A stretch of DNA of 21,392 nucleotides from a virus: IMG/VR virus record IMGVR_UViG_3300020385_000073, positions 1 to 21,392 of that record; one strand, given 5' to 3'. Both the position numbers and the translations under genes were made by a program. Position 1 is the stretch's first letter, and each line of letters begins with the position of its first letter. Positions 1 to 5,751 of the stretch are shown piece by piece. The notes beneath the pieces were generated by a model. It had not been told where the DNA came from. It did not search any database and saw nothing but the letters and a program-made list of their open reading frames with translations.

Positions 1-269
1 TAGTGAATTTCTCCTTTTGCAATTTGTCCACGACGTTTTAGTTTCCATACTATGTAATCCATTGTTGGGACACACATGGGATTCCAACCTACAAATGTTG
101 TGGATTCCTTACTTGGAATCTTCCAACAGGGTGCATCATCATTATCAAGATCTAATGATTCACGATACTCATCCTCACCAAGTAAAACAACTGCTCTCTC
201 AGCAGCATTCAAACTCTTGAAGCAATCAAAGCAGTTCTTTCTAATCTCCTCGGGAATTTCGTGTTTCAT
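1..269 (-). CDS. Small hypothetical phage protein, 3' end cut by window
   Basis: An open frame runs from an ATG at 269-267 through the left edge (89 codons seen, no stop). The start overlaps the stop of the preceding gene as ATGA, which argues for translational coupling and a real gene. The product begins MKHEIPEEIRKN and has three cysteines (CFDCF near residue 13, APCW near 48) and a further cysteine in NPMCVPT near 67. I do not recognise a family. It is the fourth gene of the purC operon, all of whose junctions are ATGA overlaps. A zinc site from the cysteines is possible but not shown. Confidence 0.72.
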   Translation of the reverse strand, partial: MKHEIPEEIRKNCFDCFKSLNAAERAVVLLGEDEYRESLDLDNDDAPCWKIPSKESTTFVGWNPMCVPTMDYIVWKLKRRGQIAKGEIH

Positions 270-487
270 TTTACAACAACATCCCAAGCTTTCTTAAAGT
301 TTTTATCCCAGTTTTCAGTATAAACGGGAAGAAAAGAGTTTAGTGCATAACAAATATCAACAATTTTCATTTGATTTTGTTCATCTACAGCCTCTTGCAA
401 TTCATCCAACATAAATTCTACCGTAGAAATTCGGGAAAATGATTGCTCAAGATTGTTCATTACTGTCCAGGTTTTGTTATCTGTCAT
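266..487 (-). CDS. Hypothetical protein, 73 aa
   Basis: This is the third gene of the purC operon. Its ATG overlaps the stop of the gene before it (ATGA at 487-484) and its own TGA overlaps the next ATG in the same way. The product is acidic in the middle (MLDELQEAVDEQNQMK) and looks all-helical, ending in WDKNFKKAWDVVVK. There is no signal peptide or membrane segment. I do not recognise a domain. The tight coupling to purC suggests co-expression but says nothing certain about function. Confidence 0.72.
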   Translation of the reverse strand: MTDNKTWTVMNNLEQSFSRISTVEFMLDELQEAVDEQNQMKIVDICYALNSFLPVYTENWDKNFKKAWDVVVK

Positions 488-738
488 TGGATTGCAAACT
501 CAGCTGATGAATAATAATAATCAAACATAGCATATCCTTTACACTTTGCAAGTGACATACTATCAATGCGTTCTTCAAGAGTATGGTGTGATGGTGGATT
601 ACTATTAGGATCAGAAAAATATCTATAGAAAGAACTACCGCTAGGAGGCACTTCTCTTTTCAATTTCTCCTTTAACTCCATCATTGCATAGGCATTTTTA
701 TAGTTTTCTAATGCTTGATCAAAGTTTTGCATAGTCAT
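484..738 (-). CDS. Hypothetical protein, 84 aa
   Basis: This is the second gene of the purC operon. The ATG (738-736) overlaps the purC stop as ATGA, and a second in-frame ATG lies two codons later (MTMQNF). The product is a short soluble protein with a helical first third (FDQALENYKNAYAMMELKEKLK), then a proline/serine-rich stretch with an FYRYFSDPN motif, then a Tyr-rich segment near the end (FDYYYSS). It ends FAIQ, nearly the same as the PurC end (LAIQ), because the two gene junctions share a 15-bp repeat. No family is recognised. Confidence 0.72.
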   Translation of the reverse strand: MTMQNFDQALENYKNAYAMMELKEKLKREVPPSGSSFYRYFSDPNSNPPSHHTLEERIDSMSLAKCKGYAMFDYYYSSAEFAIQ

Positions 739-1433
739 TGGATTGCAAGTGGTTGTAGTCGGTCAAGGATCTCACGATAAGCAGGAACAATATCACCTTC
801 ATCTTTTCTGAATAGATCTTTATCAAATCTTTCATCACTACCAATCTTCCATAGTCTCATACTATCAGGACTAATCTCATCGGCAAGGTACAAATCACCA
901 TGAGCATCATAACCATACTCAATCTTGAAGTCAACCAGATCAATACCCATAATGTAGAACATCTGGCGGAGATAATCATTAATCCGTAATGTCATCTCAA
1001 TAAAAGGTTCAGGATCATATCCCATCAGACGCACACGATCTGGTGTCAATAAAGGGTCATGTTTGCTATCATCCTTCAAAAAGAACTCCACAATCGGTTG
1101 TGGTAGTGGAGCACCTTCTTGAAGGGTTGTTTCACGAACAATAGATCCAGCAGCACGATTTCTACAAATAACTTCTAAAGGAACAATACTTACTTTCTTA
1201 CAAATCATCTTATTGGCACCAACCATATTAATATAATGAGTTGGGATGAGTTCTTTGGAAAGTTTCTCAAAGATAATAGATGAAATACTACAGCAGAGGG
1301 ATCCTTTCCCTAAAGGATGATCAACCATTTCACCATTACCAGCCGTCACCTTATCATGATACTCAATGATGACACGATCAGCATCGTCACCTTGATAAAC
1401 GGTTTTAACCTTACCTTCTATAATTACTTCCAT
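735..1433 (-). CDS. purC: SAICAR synthetase (phosphoribosylaminoimidazole-succinocarboxamide synthase)
   Basis: PurC joins aspartate to CAIR using ATP to give SAICAR, a late step of de novo IMP synthesis in the cytoplasm. At 232 residues the protein matches the usual bacterial length of about 235-240. Family hallmarks are visible: an N-terminal GKVKTVY nucleotide-binding strand pair, CRNRAAGS near residues 110-117, VDFKIEYG near 166-173 and LADEISPDSMRLW near 182-194. No key region is missing, so it looks active. The ATG at 1433 has no Shine-Dalgarno sequence but follows a good promoter closely. As a viral auxiliary metabolic gene it probably boosts purine supply for phage DNA synthesis. Three small genes follow in overlap. 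Confidence 0.96.
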   Translation of the reverse strand: MEVIIEGKVKTVYQGDDADRVIIEYHDKVTAGNGEMVDHPLGKGSLCCSISSIIFEKLSKELIPTHYINMVGANKMICKKVSIVPLEVICRNRAAGSIVRETTLQEGAPLPQPIVEFFLKDDSKHDPLLTPDRVRLMGYDPEPFIEMTLRINDYLRQMFYIMGIDLVDFKIEYGYDAHGDLYLADEISPDSMRLWKIGSDERFDKDLFRKDEGDIVPAYREILDRLQPLAIQ

Positions 1434-1456
1434 TAAAAAGAGGGTGTTTAACCCTC
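1434..1456 (-). terminator. Hairpin with T-tract between the small-gene operon and purC
   Basis: Read on the minus strand, GAGGGT (1456-1451), a TAAAC loop and ACCCTC (1445-1440) form a perfect 6-bp stem, followed by TTTTT (1439-1435). This has the form of an intrinsic terminator and lies just after the stop of the gene at 1497. The purC promoter's predicted start (about 1452) falls inside the first stem arm, so purC transcripts should lack the full hairpin while read-through transcripts would carry it. Confidence 0.6.
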
Positions 1457-1458
1457 AT

Positions 1459-1487
1459 AGTATACCATTCTTCAGTTTGTTTGTAAA
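1459..1487 (-). promoter_or_regulatory. Sigma70-type promoter for the purC operon
   Basis: On the minus strand there is TTTACA at 1487-1482, a 17-base spacer and TATACT at 1464-1459, with a TG two bases before the -10 (extended -10). Spacing is ideal and both boxes match five of six consensus positions. The start would fall near 1452, giving a leader of about 19 bases before the purC ATG. Confidence 0.8.
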
Positions 1488-1496
1488 GGATATTTT

Positions 1497-1811
1497 TTAG
1501 TCTCTCTGACGCCAATCATCTGGTTTATCTCTTTGAAACCAGTCCTTGATATCGTCAGCATCAGTGAATCCCGTTTTATGATTGGATGGATCGGGATCAC
1601 CTAAACCCATCCTATTCAGAAAATCGTCGGTGCTGCCCTCTTCAATGTTTTGGGATGCTTGGCGTCTTGCTTTTTGCAACCAATCCTTTGCAAGAGTATG
1701 TGCCTTAGCAAGTTTTTCTGCCCAGATCATATCTTCAATGGAGACATCTTGCGAATTCGCAATACATTTACAAATAGATTCTAGTCGGAGACGATAAGCA
1801 GTAGATAACAT
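1497..1811 (-). CDS. Conserved T4-like cyanophage-type hypothetical protein, 104 aa
   Basis: The product starts MLSTAYRLRLESICKCIANS and contains DMIWAEKLAKAHTLAKDWLQKARR, an amphipathic helical block, then a D/N/G-rich C-terminus (FLNRMGLGDPDPSNH near residues 64-78, ending WFQRDKPDDWRQRD). The pattern matches a small conserved protein I associate with marine T4-like phages; its function is unknown to me. It is the last of five closely packed genes driven from near 2634, four bases after the stop of the preceding gene. A hairpin with T-tract follows at 1456-1434. Soluble, with no membrane segment. Confidence 0.85.
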   Translation of the reverse strand: MLSTAYRLRLESICKCIANSQDVSIEDMIWAEKLAKAHTLAKDWLQKARRQASQNIEEGSTDDFLNRMGLGDPDPSNHKTGFTDADDIKDWFQRDKPDDWRQRD

Positions 1812-1815
1812 AAAT

Positions 1816-2058
1816 TTATGTCTCTTTATTTTTATTTATTTCTACCATCAATTTTTTAGCAATTCGCAAAGAACGACGGTGTATCATATATTTTACCATA
1901 GGATTACGTGGATTGTTAGTTAACCACCACCAATGGCGTTTTATTTCAGTATTTGCTAACTTTGACCCATACACAAAAATAGCAGCAGCACGTTCATCGG
2001 TTATGATGACATATGCAACTACCACAGACATTCCTAAAAGGATTGTGTATGGATGCAT
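1816..2058 (-). CDS. Small membrane protein, 80 aa
   Basis: Residues about 5-20 (TILLGMSVVVAYVIIT) form a single hydrophobic segment at the N-terminus, probably an uncleaved membrane anchor. The rest is basic and contains a run of three tryptophans (HWWWLTNN near residue 42) and a Lys/Arg-rich end. Its ATG at 2058 overlaps the preceding stop (TAATG), and a strong AAGGAG ribosome site lies eight bases before it. It sits fourth in the five-gene operon. Function unknown; the basic, cytoplasm-facing tail would suit a membrane-tethered nucleic-acid or protein binder, which is speculation. Confidence 0.8.
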   Translation of the reverse strand: MHPYTILLGMSVVVAYVIITDERAAAIFVYGSKLANTEIKRHWWWLTNNPRNPMVKYMIHRRSLRIAKKLMVEINKNKET

Positions 2059-2240
2059 TAATTAAACTCCTTATTTCTGCGCTCATCCAAATACTGAACA
2101 ATATCACTTCTCCATTCCATTAACTCATTAAAACATTCTTGATTGTGAGCACATTGACGGAGTTCATGATCTGGTTTCAGAACACTCTCATAAAAAAGAC
2201 CGAGAGCATCTTTACGTTTTTCGTGTTTTTGATCGGTCAT
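2058..2240 (-). CDS. Hypothetical protein, 60 aa
   Basis: This is the third gene of the five-gene operon, overlapping its neighbours on both sides (ATGA at 2240-2237, TAATG at 2060-2056). The product is small, charged and predicted helical: basic start MTDQKHEKRKDALG, two cysteines in RQCAHNQECFNE (residues about 29-36), acidic/basic end WRSDIVQYLDERRNKEFN. No domain recognised. The coupled overlaps are the main support for calling it a gene. Confidence 0.75.
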   Translation of the reverse strand: MTDQKHEKRKDALGLFYESVLKPDHELRQCAHNQECFNELMEWRSDIVQYLDERRNKEFN

Positions 2241-2464
2241 TTGCGTGACTTCTTCTTAAGAGTTTTCCGTTGGTTGTTGATAAAATCAACAGATTGCTTA
2301 TAGGTATTCAATACCTTTACCTGACACCCATTATGTATAATCATGAATTTCTTACCAAATGGAACGGCAGCCCACATTCCGTCATTAGTCACATAACCCA
2401 ACGGATCTTTTGGTTTTGGATTAAGGATTCCAGGACGAGAAACAAAAGGTTTAAGAAATCCCAT
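2237..2464 (-). CDS. Hypothetical protein, 75 aa
   Basis: I start at the ATG at 2464-2462, which overlaps the stop of the preceding gene as TGATG; the frame also offers a TTG one codon earlier. The product has an N-terminal MGFLKPFVSRPGILNPKPKDPLGYV, then a short beta-like stretch (GMWAAVPFGKKFMIIHNGCQVKVLNTY) that looks like a small sheet, and a very basic tail (RKTLKKKSRK). Such a tail suggests nucleic-acid contact, but I recognise no family. It is the second gene of the operon that starts at 2604. Confidence 0.75.
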   Translation of the reverse strand: MGFLKPFVSRPGILNPKPKDPLGYVTNDGMWAAVPFGKKFMIIHNGCQVKVLNTYKQSVDFINNQRKTLKKKSRK

Positions 2465-2604
2465 CAAAAAACAGCAGTAACACTGACAACTTTAGCGTTA
2501 GGATTGCGTGCTAAAGCAACTTGCTTTGCCTCTTGATAATCACGAGCACGAACTTGCTCAGTGAAAACTTGACCTGCAACGTAAAGTTTGACTTCGCATT
2601 TCAT
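2464..2604 (-). CDS. Small conserved phage protein, 46 aa
   Basis: ATG at 2604-2602, TGA at 2466-2464. The product begins MKCEVKLYVAGQVFTEQV and goes on through RARDYQEAKQVALARNPNA to end SVTAVF. It looks like a two-strand-helix-strand mini-domain, and the pattern agrees with a small hypothetical protein common in T4-like cyanophages. It is the first gene of a five-gene unit, preceded by an extended -10 promoter and a leader that is nearly duplicated at 17995-18028. The stop overlaps the next start. Function unknown; confidence as a gene comes from the promoter, overlap and protein-like composition. Confidence 0.85.
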   Translation of the reverse strand: MKCEVKLYVAGQVFTEQVRARDYQEAKQVALARNPNAKVVSVTAVF

Positions 2605-2639
2605 GGTGGTGTTCCCTTGATTACTTTGTAATTATAGCA
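2605..2639 (-). promoter_or_regulatory. Extended -10 promoter and conserved leader for the five-gene operon
   Basis: TGCTATAAT at 2639-2631 is a perfect extended -10 element; no good -35 lies 17 bases upstream. The predicted leader (about 2624-2605) contains AATCAAGGGAACACC, with AAGG as the likely ribosome site. The element from TATAATTA to the ATG is almost the same as the one before the gene at 17994. Confidence 0.7.
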
Positions 2640-2643
2640 GAGT

Positions 2644-2662
2644 GGAGCAGGGTTTCTGCTCC
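2644..2662 (-). terminator. Hairpin after the helicase gene, possible terminator
   Basis: A perfect 7-bp stem (GGAGCAG / CTGCTCC, five-base loop) lies between the helicase stop (2676) and the next promoter. No T-tract follows on the minus strand, so it may be a 3'-end stabiliser or processing site, or may act with a factor, more than as a simple intrinsic terminator. Confidence 0.45.
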
Positions 2663-2675
2663 TGATGTGACAGTT

Positions 2676-3854
2676 TTACTTCCGCACTACGGAAATCGCT
2701 GGTTCTCCCTGCTGGAATACGGTATCTACAACCGCTTGAACGCTCTTGGCAGTGCCGATACCCACCTTATCAAACACTGGCACACATACCAATCCGAACG
2801 TCTTCTCAGCGCCACCCAGGCGGATTACACGCCCAATGCTCTGGGAAATACCAATATAATCCATGTTCCGCATGAACAGAACTGCCTCCAGTCCCTTTAC
2901 GTTGATGCCTTCAGAAAGAATGCTATGGTGCATCACAACAAACTTACGATTCTCTTCTGTGCCCCACTGATTAAGAGTCTTGAAGAATACTTCACGGGAT
3001 ACTTTCTTGCCATCGATGATAGCACCAGTTTTGCTAGTGATAAACATCCAGTGATAACCACGTTCGTGCAACTGAGCACAGAAATCAGATTGAGACACAA
3101 GACGGACAATCTGCTTTGTGGAACGTGCAGCAATCAGAATCTTACCGATGTTGTTATCATCAATAGTATCAAGCAGATTCTTCTCATCAGATTGCTTGAA
3201 ATCACCCTGAGGCAGTTGCTGAACCACAACTTTGGGGGGCAGGATGTAACCTTCCTTGACTAGTTGTGGTGCAGGAACATTACAAATAACCTGACCATAA
3301 ACCTCAGGATCATTCATTCCTGGTTTGAATACTGTTATGCTATGCTTCGGGGTTGCAGTAAAGAAATAGCAACGATCAGAATCGTTAGAAAAGAATTCGG
3401 TAGGAGGAAAAAAGTTACGTTGAACTGAGTTATGTGCCTCATCAAAGTAAATCGTATTCACTTCAATGTCTGCCTCTTGAATGCGATGCAGTGAATGATA
3501 TGTAGTGAAGATGATAACATTCTCACCAGCAGTTCTTGCAGTGTTGTTGAACAATGCAATTTGTTCTGGTTTGGTGCTACTGAAATAATCAATCTCACCA
3601 CTGTGAACATGCATCACATGGGTATGAGTAGTATCAATAATGTCAAGAAATTCTTTGCAAAGTTGTTCTGCAAGAAGAATACGAGGAGCAACAACAACAA
3701 AAGTCTGACCACGATCAATCAATTCCATGTTAGTCATGGCATCTTCGATCATGCAAATGGTCTTACCACCACCCGTAGGGATGATCACCTGACCTCTGCT
3801 GTTGTCCCACATTGCATTAACTGCTTTTTTCTGGTGGGGGCGAAGGGTGATCAA
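2676..3854 (-). CDS. SF2 DEAD/DEAH-box helicase
   Basis: A superfamily 2 ATP-dependent helicase of about 392 residues. In order: RPHQ Q-like motif near residue 5, Walker A PTGGGKT at 26-32, VVVAPRILLAEQ (Ia), DEAH at 138-141, FTATP (III) near 165, a helicase C half with ILSEGINVKGLEAV (V) and QSIGRVIR (VI). The frame is open back to 4046, but that would overlap the upstream gene by over 100 bases; I choose the TTG at 3854-3852 because AGGAG lies five bases before it and a terminator plus promoter lie just upstream. The family includes T4 UvsW; this protein is shorter, so I do not assign uvsW. A role in fork remodelling or recombination is inferred. Confidence 0.9.
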   Translation of the reverse strand: MITLRPHQKKAVNAMWDNSRGQVIIPTGGGKTICMIEDAMTNMELIDRGQTFVVVAPRILLAEQLCKEFLDIIDTTHTHVMHVHSGEIDYFSSTKPEQIALFNNTARTAGENVIIFTTYHSLHRIQEADIEVNTIYFDEAHNSVQRNFFPPTEFFSNDSDRCYFFTATPKHSITVFKPGMNDPEVYGQVICNVPAPQLVKEGYILPPKVVVQQLPQGDFKQSDEKNLLDTIDDNNIGKILIAARSTKQIVRLVSQSDFCAQLHERGYHWMFITSKTGAIIDGKKVSREVFFKTLNQWGTEENRKFVVMHHSILSEGINVKGLEAVLFMRNMDYIGISQSIGRVIRLGGAEKTFGLVCVPVFDKVGIGTAKSVQAVVDTVFQQGEPAISVVRK

Positions 3855-3879
3855 ATGCTCTCCTGTCCTGTATGAACAT

Positions 3880-3888
3880 ATTATAGCA
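3880..3888 (-). promoter_or_regulatory. Extended -10 promoter for the helicase gene
   Basis: TGCTATAAT at 3888-3880 is identical to the element at 2639-2631 and again lacks a clear -35. The start would be near 3873, giving a leader of about 19 bases that contains AGGAG ahead of the TTG start at 3854. Confidence 0.65.
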
Positions 3889-3922
3889 GAAAACCGTCCA
3901 CCAGGAAACCCCAGTGGACGGT
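3889..3922 (-). terminator. Intrinsic terminator after the ParB-domain gene
   Basis: On the minus strand ACCGTCCAC (3922-3914) and GTGGACGGT (3901-3893) form a perfect 9-bp GC-rich stem with a 12-base loop, followed by TTTTCT. It lies 15 bases after the stop of the gene at 3937 and directly before the helicase promoter, so it separates the two transcription units. Confidence 0.8.
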
Positions 3923-3936
3923 CTATGAATTGGTCG

Positions 3937-5253
3937 TCAACGTAAGAGGCAGTAGGTGCCTCTCTGGTTAGGGTAGAAATAGATACGTCCATCGTCACGT
4001 AAAGCTTGCAATTCTGCAAGGATTGTGCCGCGATAACTCTTTTCACTCTTAAATTGACTTAGAGCAAAGCGATATGTGCGAACAACATCATATGCTTGCT
4101 GTGCAGTAAAGTTCTCATTCACCTTGAAATTCTGACAGATAATCTGATAAGTAAGTTCCAAGAGATTTACTGATTCATACTTAACAGGTTCTTGAACTTT
4201 CTTGGTATTGCGAATCCGAATCAGTTCATCATAACAGTCGGTGTCAACAATCTGAGGTGGGCGAGAACCGAGAATAAGATATTCACGGAGATCTTCTTCA
4301 CTATCAGAGTAAACTAAACTTAGACTATCAAAGATACTGTCAAGTTCATCTAATCGATTGTTGATGAGGAGTTCAATCTCATCAGCACTATTGACTTGAG
4401 TGGTATTCACATAGAAATTCAAGCGTGTCTTAATTCCTTTTGCAGCATTGGCAAAGAAGGTATCAAGAAAATCACGTAACCAAACTTTCTGACTCGCCTC
4501 AAACAAGCGATCAACTATTTTGGTAGTAACTTCGGCACCACCGTCAAGAATGGTAAAGTTACAGTTTGAAAAGAAACGAACCACTTGAGGGCGAGTATAA
4601 TTCGTCAAAAACGAATCTTTCACCTCAGAATTAAGAATATTCTTCTTTAAGTTATACCGAGTGAGTGCAATTTCATGAATTGCAAACGTTTCAACCCATT
4701 CGTCAATCATATCTTGGGTGATATTAATACCCCTTTCTTGTTGACGTCTAACCCAGGCAACTCCGCGTGCCTTATAGTCATCATAGTTGGAAGAAGTACC
4801 GTCAGGTTGTGGTTGCCAAAGCAAACCAACTTCATCCATAACGTCACCCTCAGCATATCCTTCATTGATGTCATATACATCAATGAGCATATACTTGTAC
4901 CCATTAGCAGAGTACCACAACCAACGGTGATTGCCGTTGATTAGGAAGTCTTCAAGGTCACCATTCTCCTTCCGAAGCACTACAGGAGGGAGTTTTCCTA
5001 GTTTATATCCCCTTTCAAGGGATTTTCCTACAGTATCAAGAACGCGACCATCATTGCCACGCTTTCGTCCAGCATTTTTCTTGAGTTTGATGTCTTTTAC
5101 ATCCACAAAAGTGGTGTAAAGATACTTACAAGAAGCATACTTAGGGCGTTGATACCCACGAACTTCTTTTACCAGTTCGTTACGCTCTTCCTCTGTCTTA
5201 GGATGTGGAACGTAATTTGGAGGAATGTTGATTCCAAAACTTTTATCAGACAT
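3937..5253 (-). CDS. ParB/Srx-domain protein with DpnI-like winged-helix C-terminus
   Basis: The 438-residue protein has a ParB-type N-terminal domain: LGKLPPVVLRKENGDLEDFLINGNHR, with the GNHR signature near residue 112, as in ParB/sulfiredoxin-fold nuclease, CTPase or kinase-like domains. A long helical middle follows. The last 35 residues (GTILAELQALRDDGRIYFYP then RGTYCLL) resemble the winged helix at the C-terminus of DpnI and related restriction proteins, which reads methylated DNA; that match is by eye. A consensus promoter lies upstream and a terminator directly after, so it is its own unit, next to a split DNA methyltransferase. No catalytic activity can be assigned. No clear Shine-Dalgarno sequence precedes the ATG. 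Confidence 0.82.
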   Translation of the reverse strand: MSDKSFGINIPPNYVPHPKTEEERNELVKEVRGYQRPKYASCKYLYTTFVDVKDIKLKKNAGRKRGNDGRVLDTVGKSLERGYKLGKLPPVVLRKENGDLEDFLINGNHRWLWYSANGYKYMLIDVYDINEGYAEGDVMDEVGLLWQPQPDGTSSNYDDYKARGVAWVRRQQERGINITQDMIDEWVETFAIHEIALTRYNLKKNILNSEVKDSFLTNYTRPQVVRFFSNCNFTILDGGAEVTTKIVDRLFEASQKVWLRDFLDTFFANAAKGIKTRLNFYVNTTQVNSADEIELLINNRLDELDSIFDSLSLVYSDSEEDLREYLILGSRPPQIVDTDCYDELIRIRNTKKVQEPVKYESVNLLELTYQIICQNFKVNENFTAQQAYDVVRTYRFALSQFKSEKSYRGTILAELQALRDDGRIYFYPNQRGTYCLLR

Positions 5254-5284
5254 AATCAGTTAGTTAATGCAATGTGCAACGTAG

Positions 5285-5298
5285 TGAGGAATCCCTCA
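5285..5298 (-). other. Small hairpin in the leader of the ParB-domain gene
   Basis: TGAGG / CCTCA, 5 bp with a four-base loop, lies in the predicted 50-base 5' leader. It is too short to call a terminator (no T-tract) and may affect translation or stability of a message that has no visible Shine-Dalgarno site. Confidence 0.3.
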
Positions 5299-5309
5299 AC
5301 CACAAATAC

Positions 5310-5338
5310 AATATACGATGAATCCGCTGCCCTGTCAA
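5310..5338 (-). promoter_or_regulatory. Strong sigma70-type promoter for the ParB-domain gene
   Basis: On the minus strand there is a perfect TTGACA at 5338-5333, a 17-base spacer and TATATT at 5315-5310 (five of six). This is the best promoter match in the window and fits early, host-polymerase transcription. The start would lie near 5303. Confidence 0.88.
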
Positions 5339-5349
5339 CCCCTCATTGA

Positions 5350-5751
5350 TTAGAAGAACTTATCTAACCCAACTGGTTCCCCAAAGGAATAATCATACTC
5401 TAGTGCATCGGCACACACATAGTGTGGGTGAGTGACATCAACACTAAGATTTGCACACAATTCTTTATGATTATCTTCCATCATCTCTACTGCATATAAC
5501 ATATGATTCAAAATATGTTCTTCGGTATGATATTCCAACAGTTTTTTCTTAAGTGCAATCAAAAAGTTTCCACATCCAGCAGAATTGTCAATAAAAGTGC
5601 TGTCCGAATCTTTAAGCAACTCAACATCAATTTCATCAATCATACTCTCAACAAGTTCCATCGGAGTGAATACTTCTTGAGTCTCTTTAATTCTTTCATC
5701 AGATCTTTGAATATTAGATCCAACATCAATATTATGTTTATTCTTTGCCAT
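5350..5751 (-). CDS. N6-adenine DNA methyltransferase, SAM-binding half (motifs X, I, II, III)
   Basis: I choose the ATG at 5751-5749 because AGGA lies five bases upstream; an upstream frame extension to 5766 is less likely. The 133-residue product holds ETQEVFTPMELVESM (motif X, residues about 23-37), FIDNSAGCGNFL (motif I SAM-binding loop, 53-64), AVEMMEDN (motif II) and CADALEYDY (motif III). It stops right where motif IV (NPPY) would follow in a normal gamma-type enzyme. The NPPY half is encoded by the gene just before it, overlapping by 14 bases in another frame. Together they would make one catalytic domain from two chains. Alone it should bind SAM but not methylate. Confidence 0.8.
   Translation of the reverse strand: MAKNKHNIDVGSNIQRSDERIKETQEVFTPMELVESMIDEIDVELLKDSDSTFIDNSAGCGNFLIALKKKLLEYHTEEHILNHMLYAVEMMEDNHKELCANLSVDVTHPHYVCADALEYDYSFGEPVGLDKFF

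Noticed and set aside
2667-3263. Plus-strand open frame of 198 codons opposite the helicase gene
   Set aside because: The minus strand encodes clear helicase motifs across this region; the antisense frame shows no domain and no promoter or ribosome site that I can see.
3855-4046. N-terminal extension of the helicase up to the ATG at 4046
   Set aside because: It would run through the terminator and overlap the C-terminus of the ParB-domain protein by 110 bases; the TTG start has the ribosome site and promoter.
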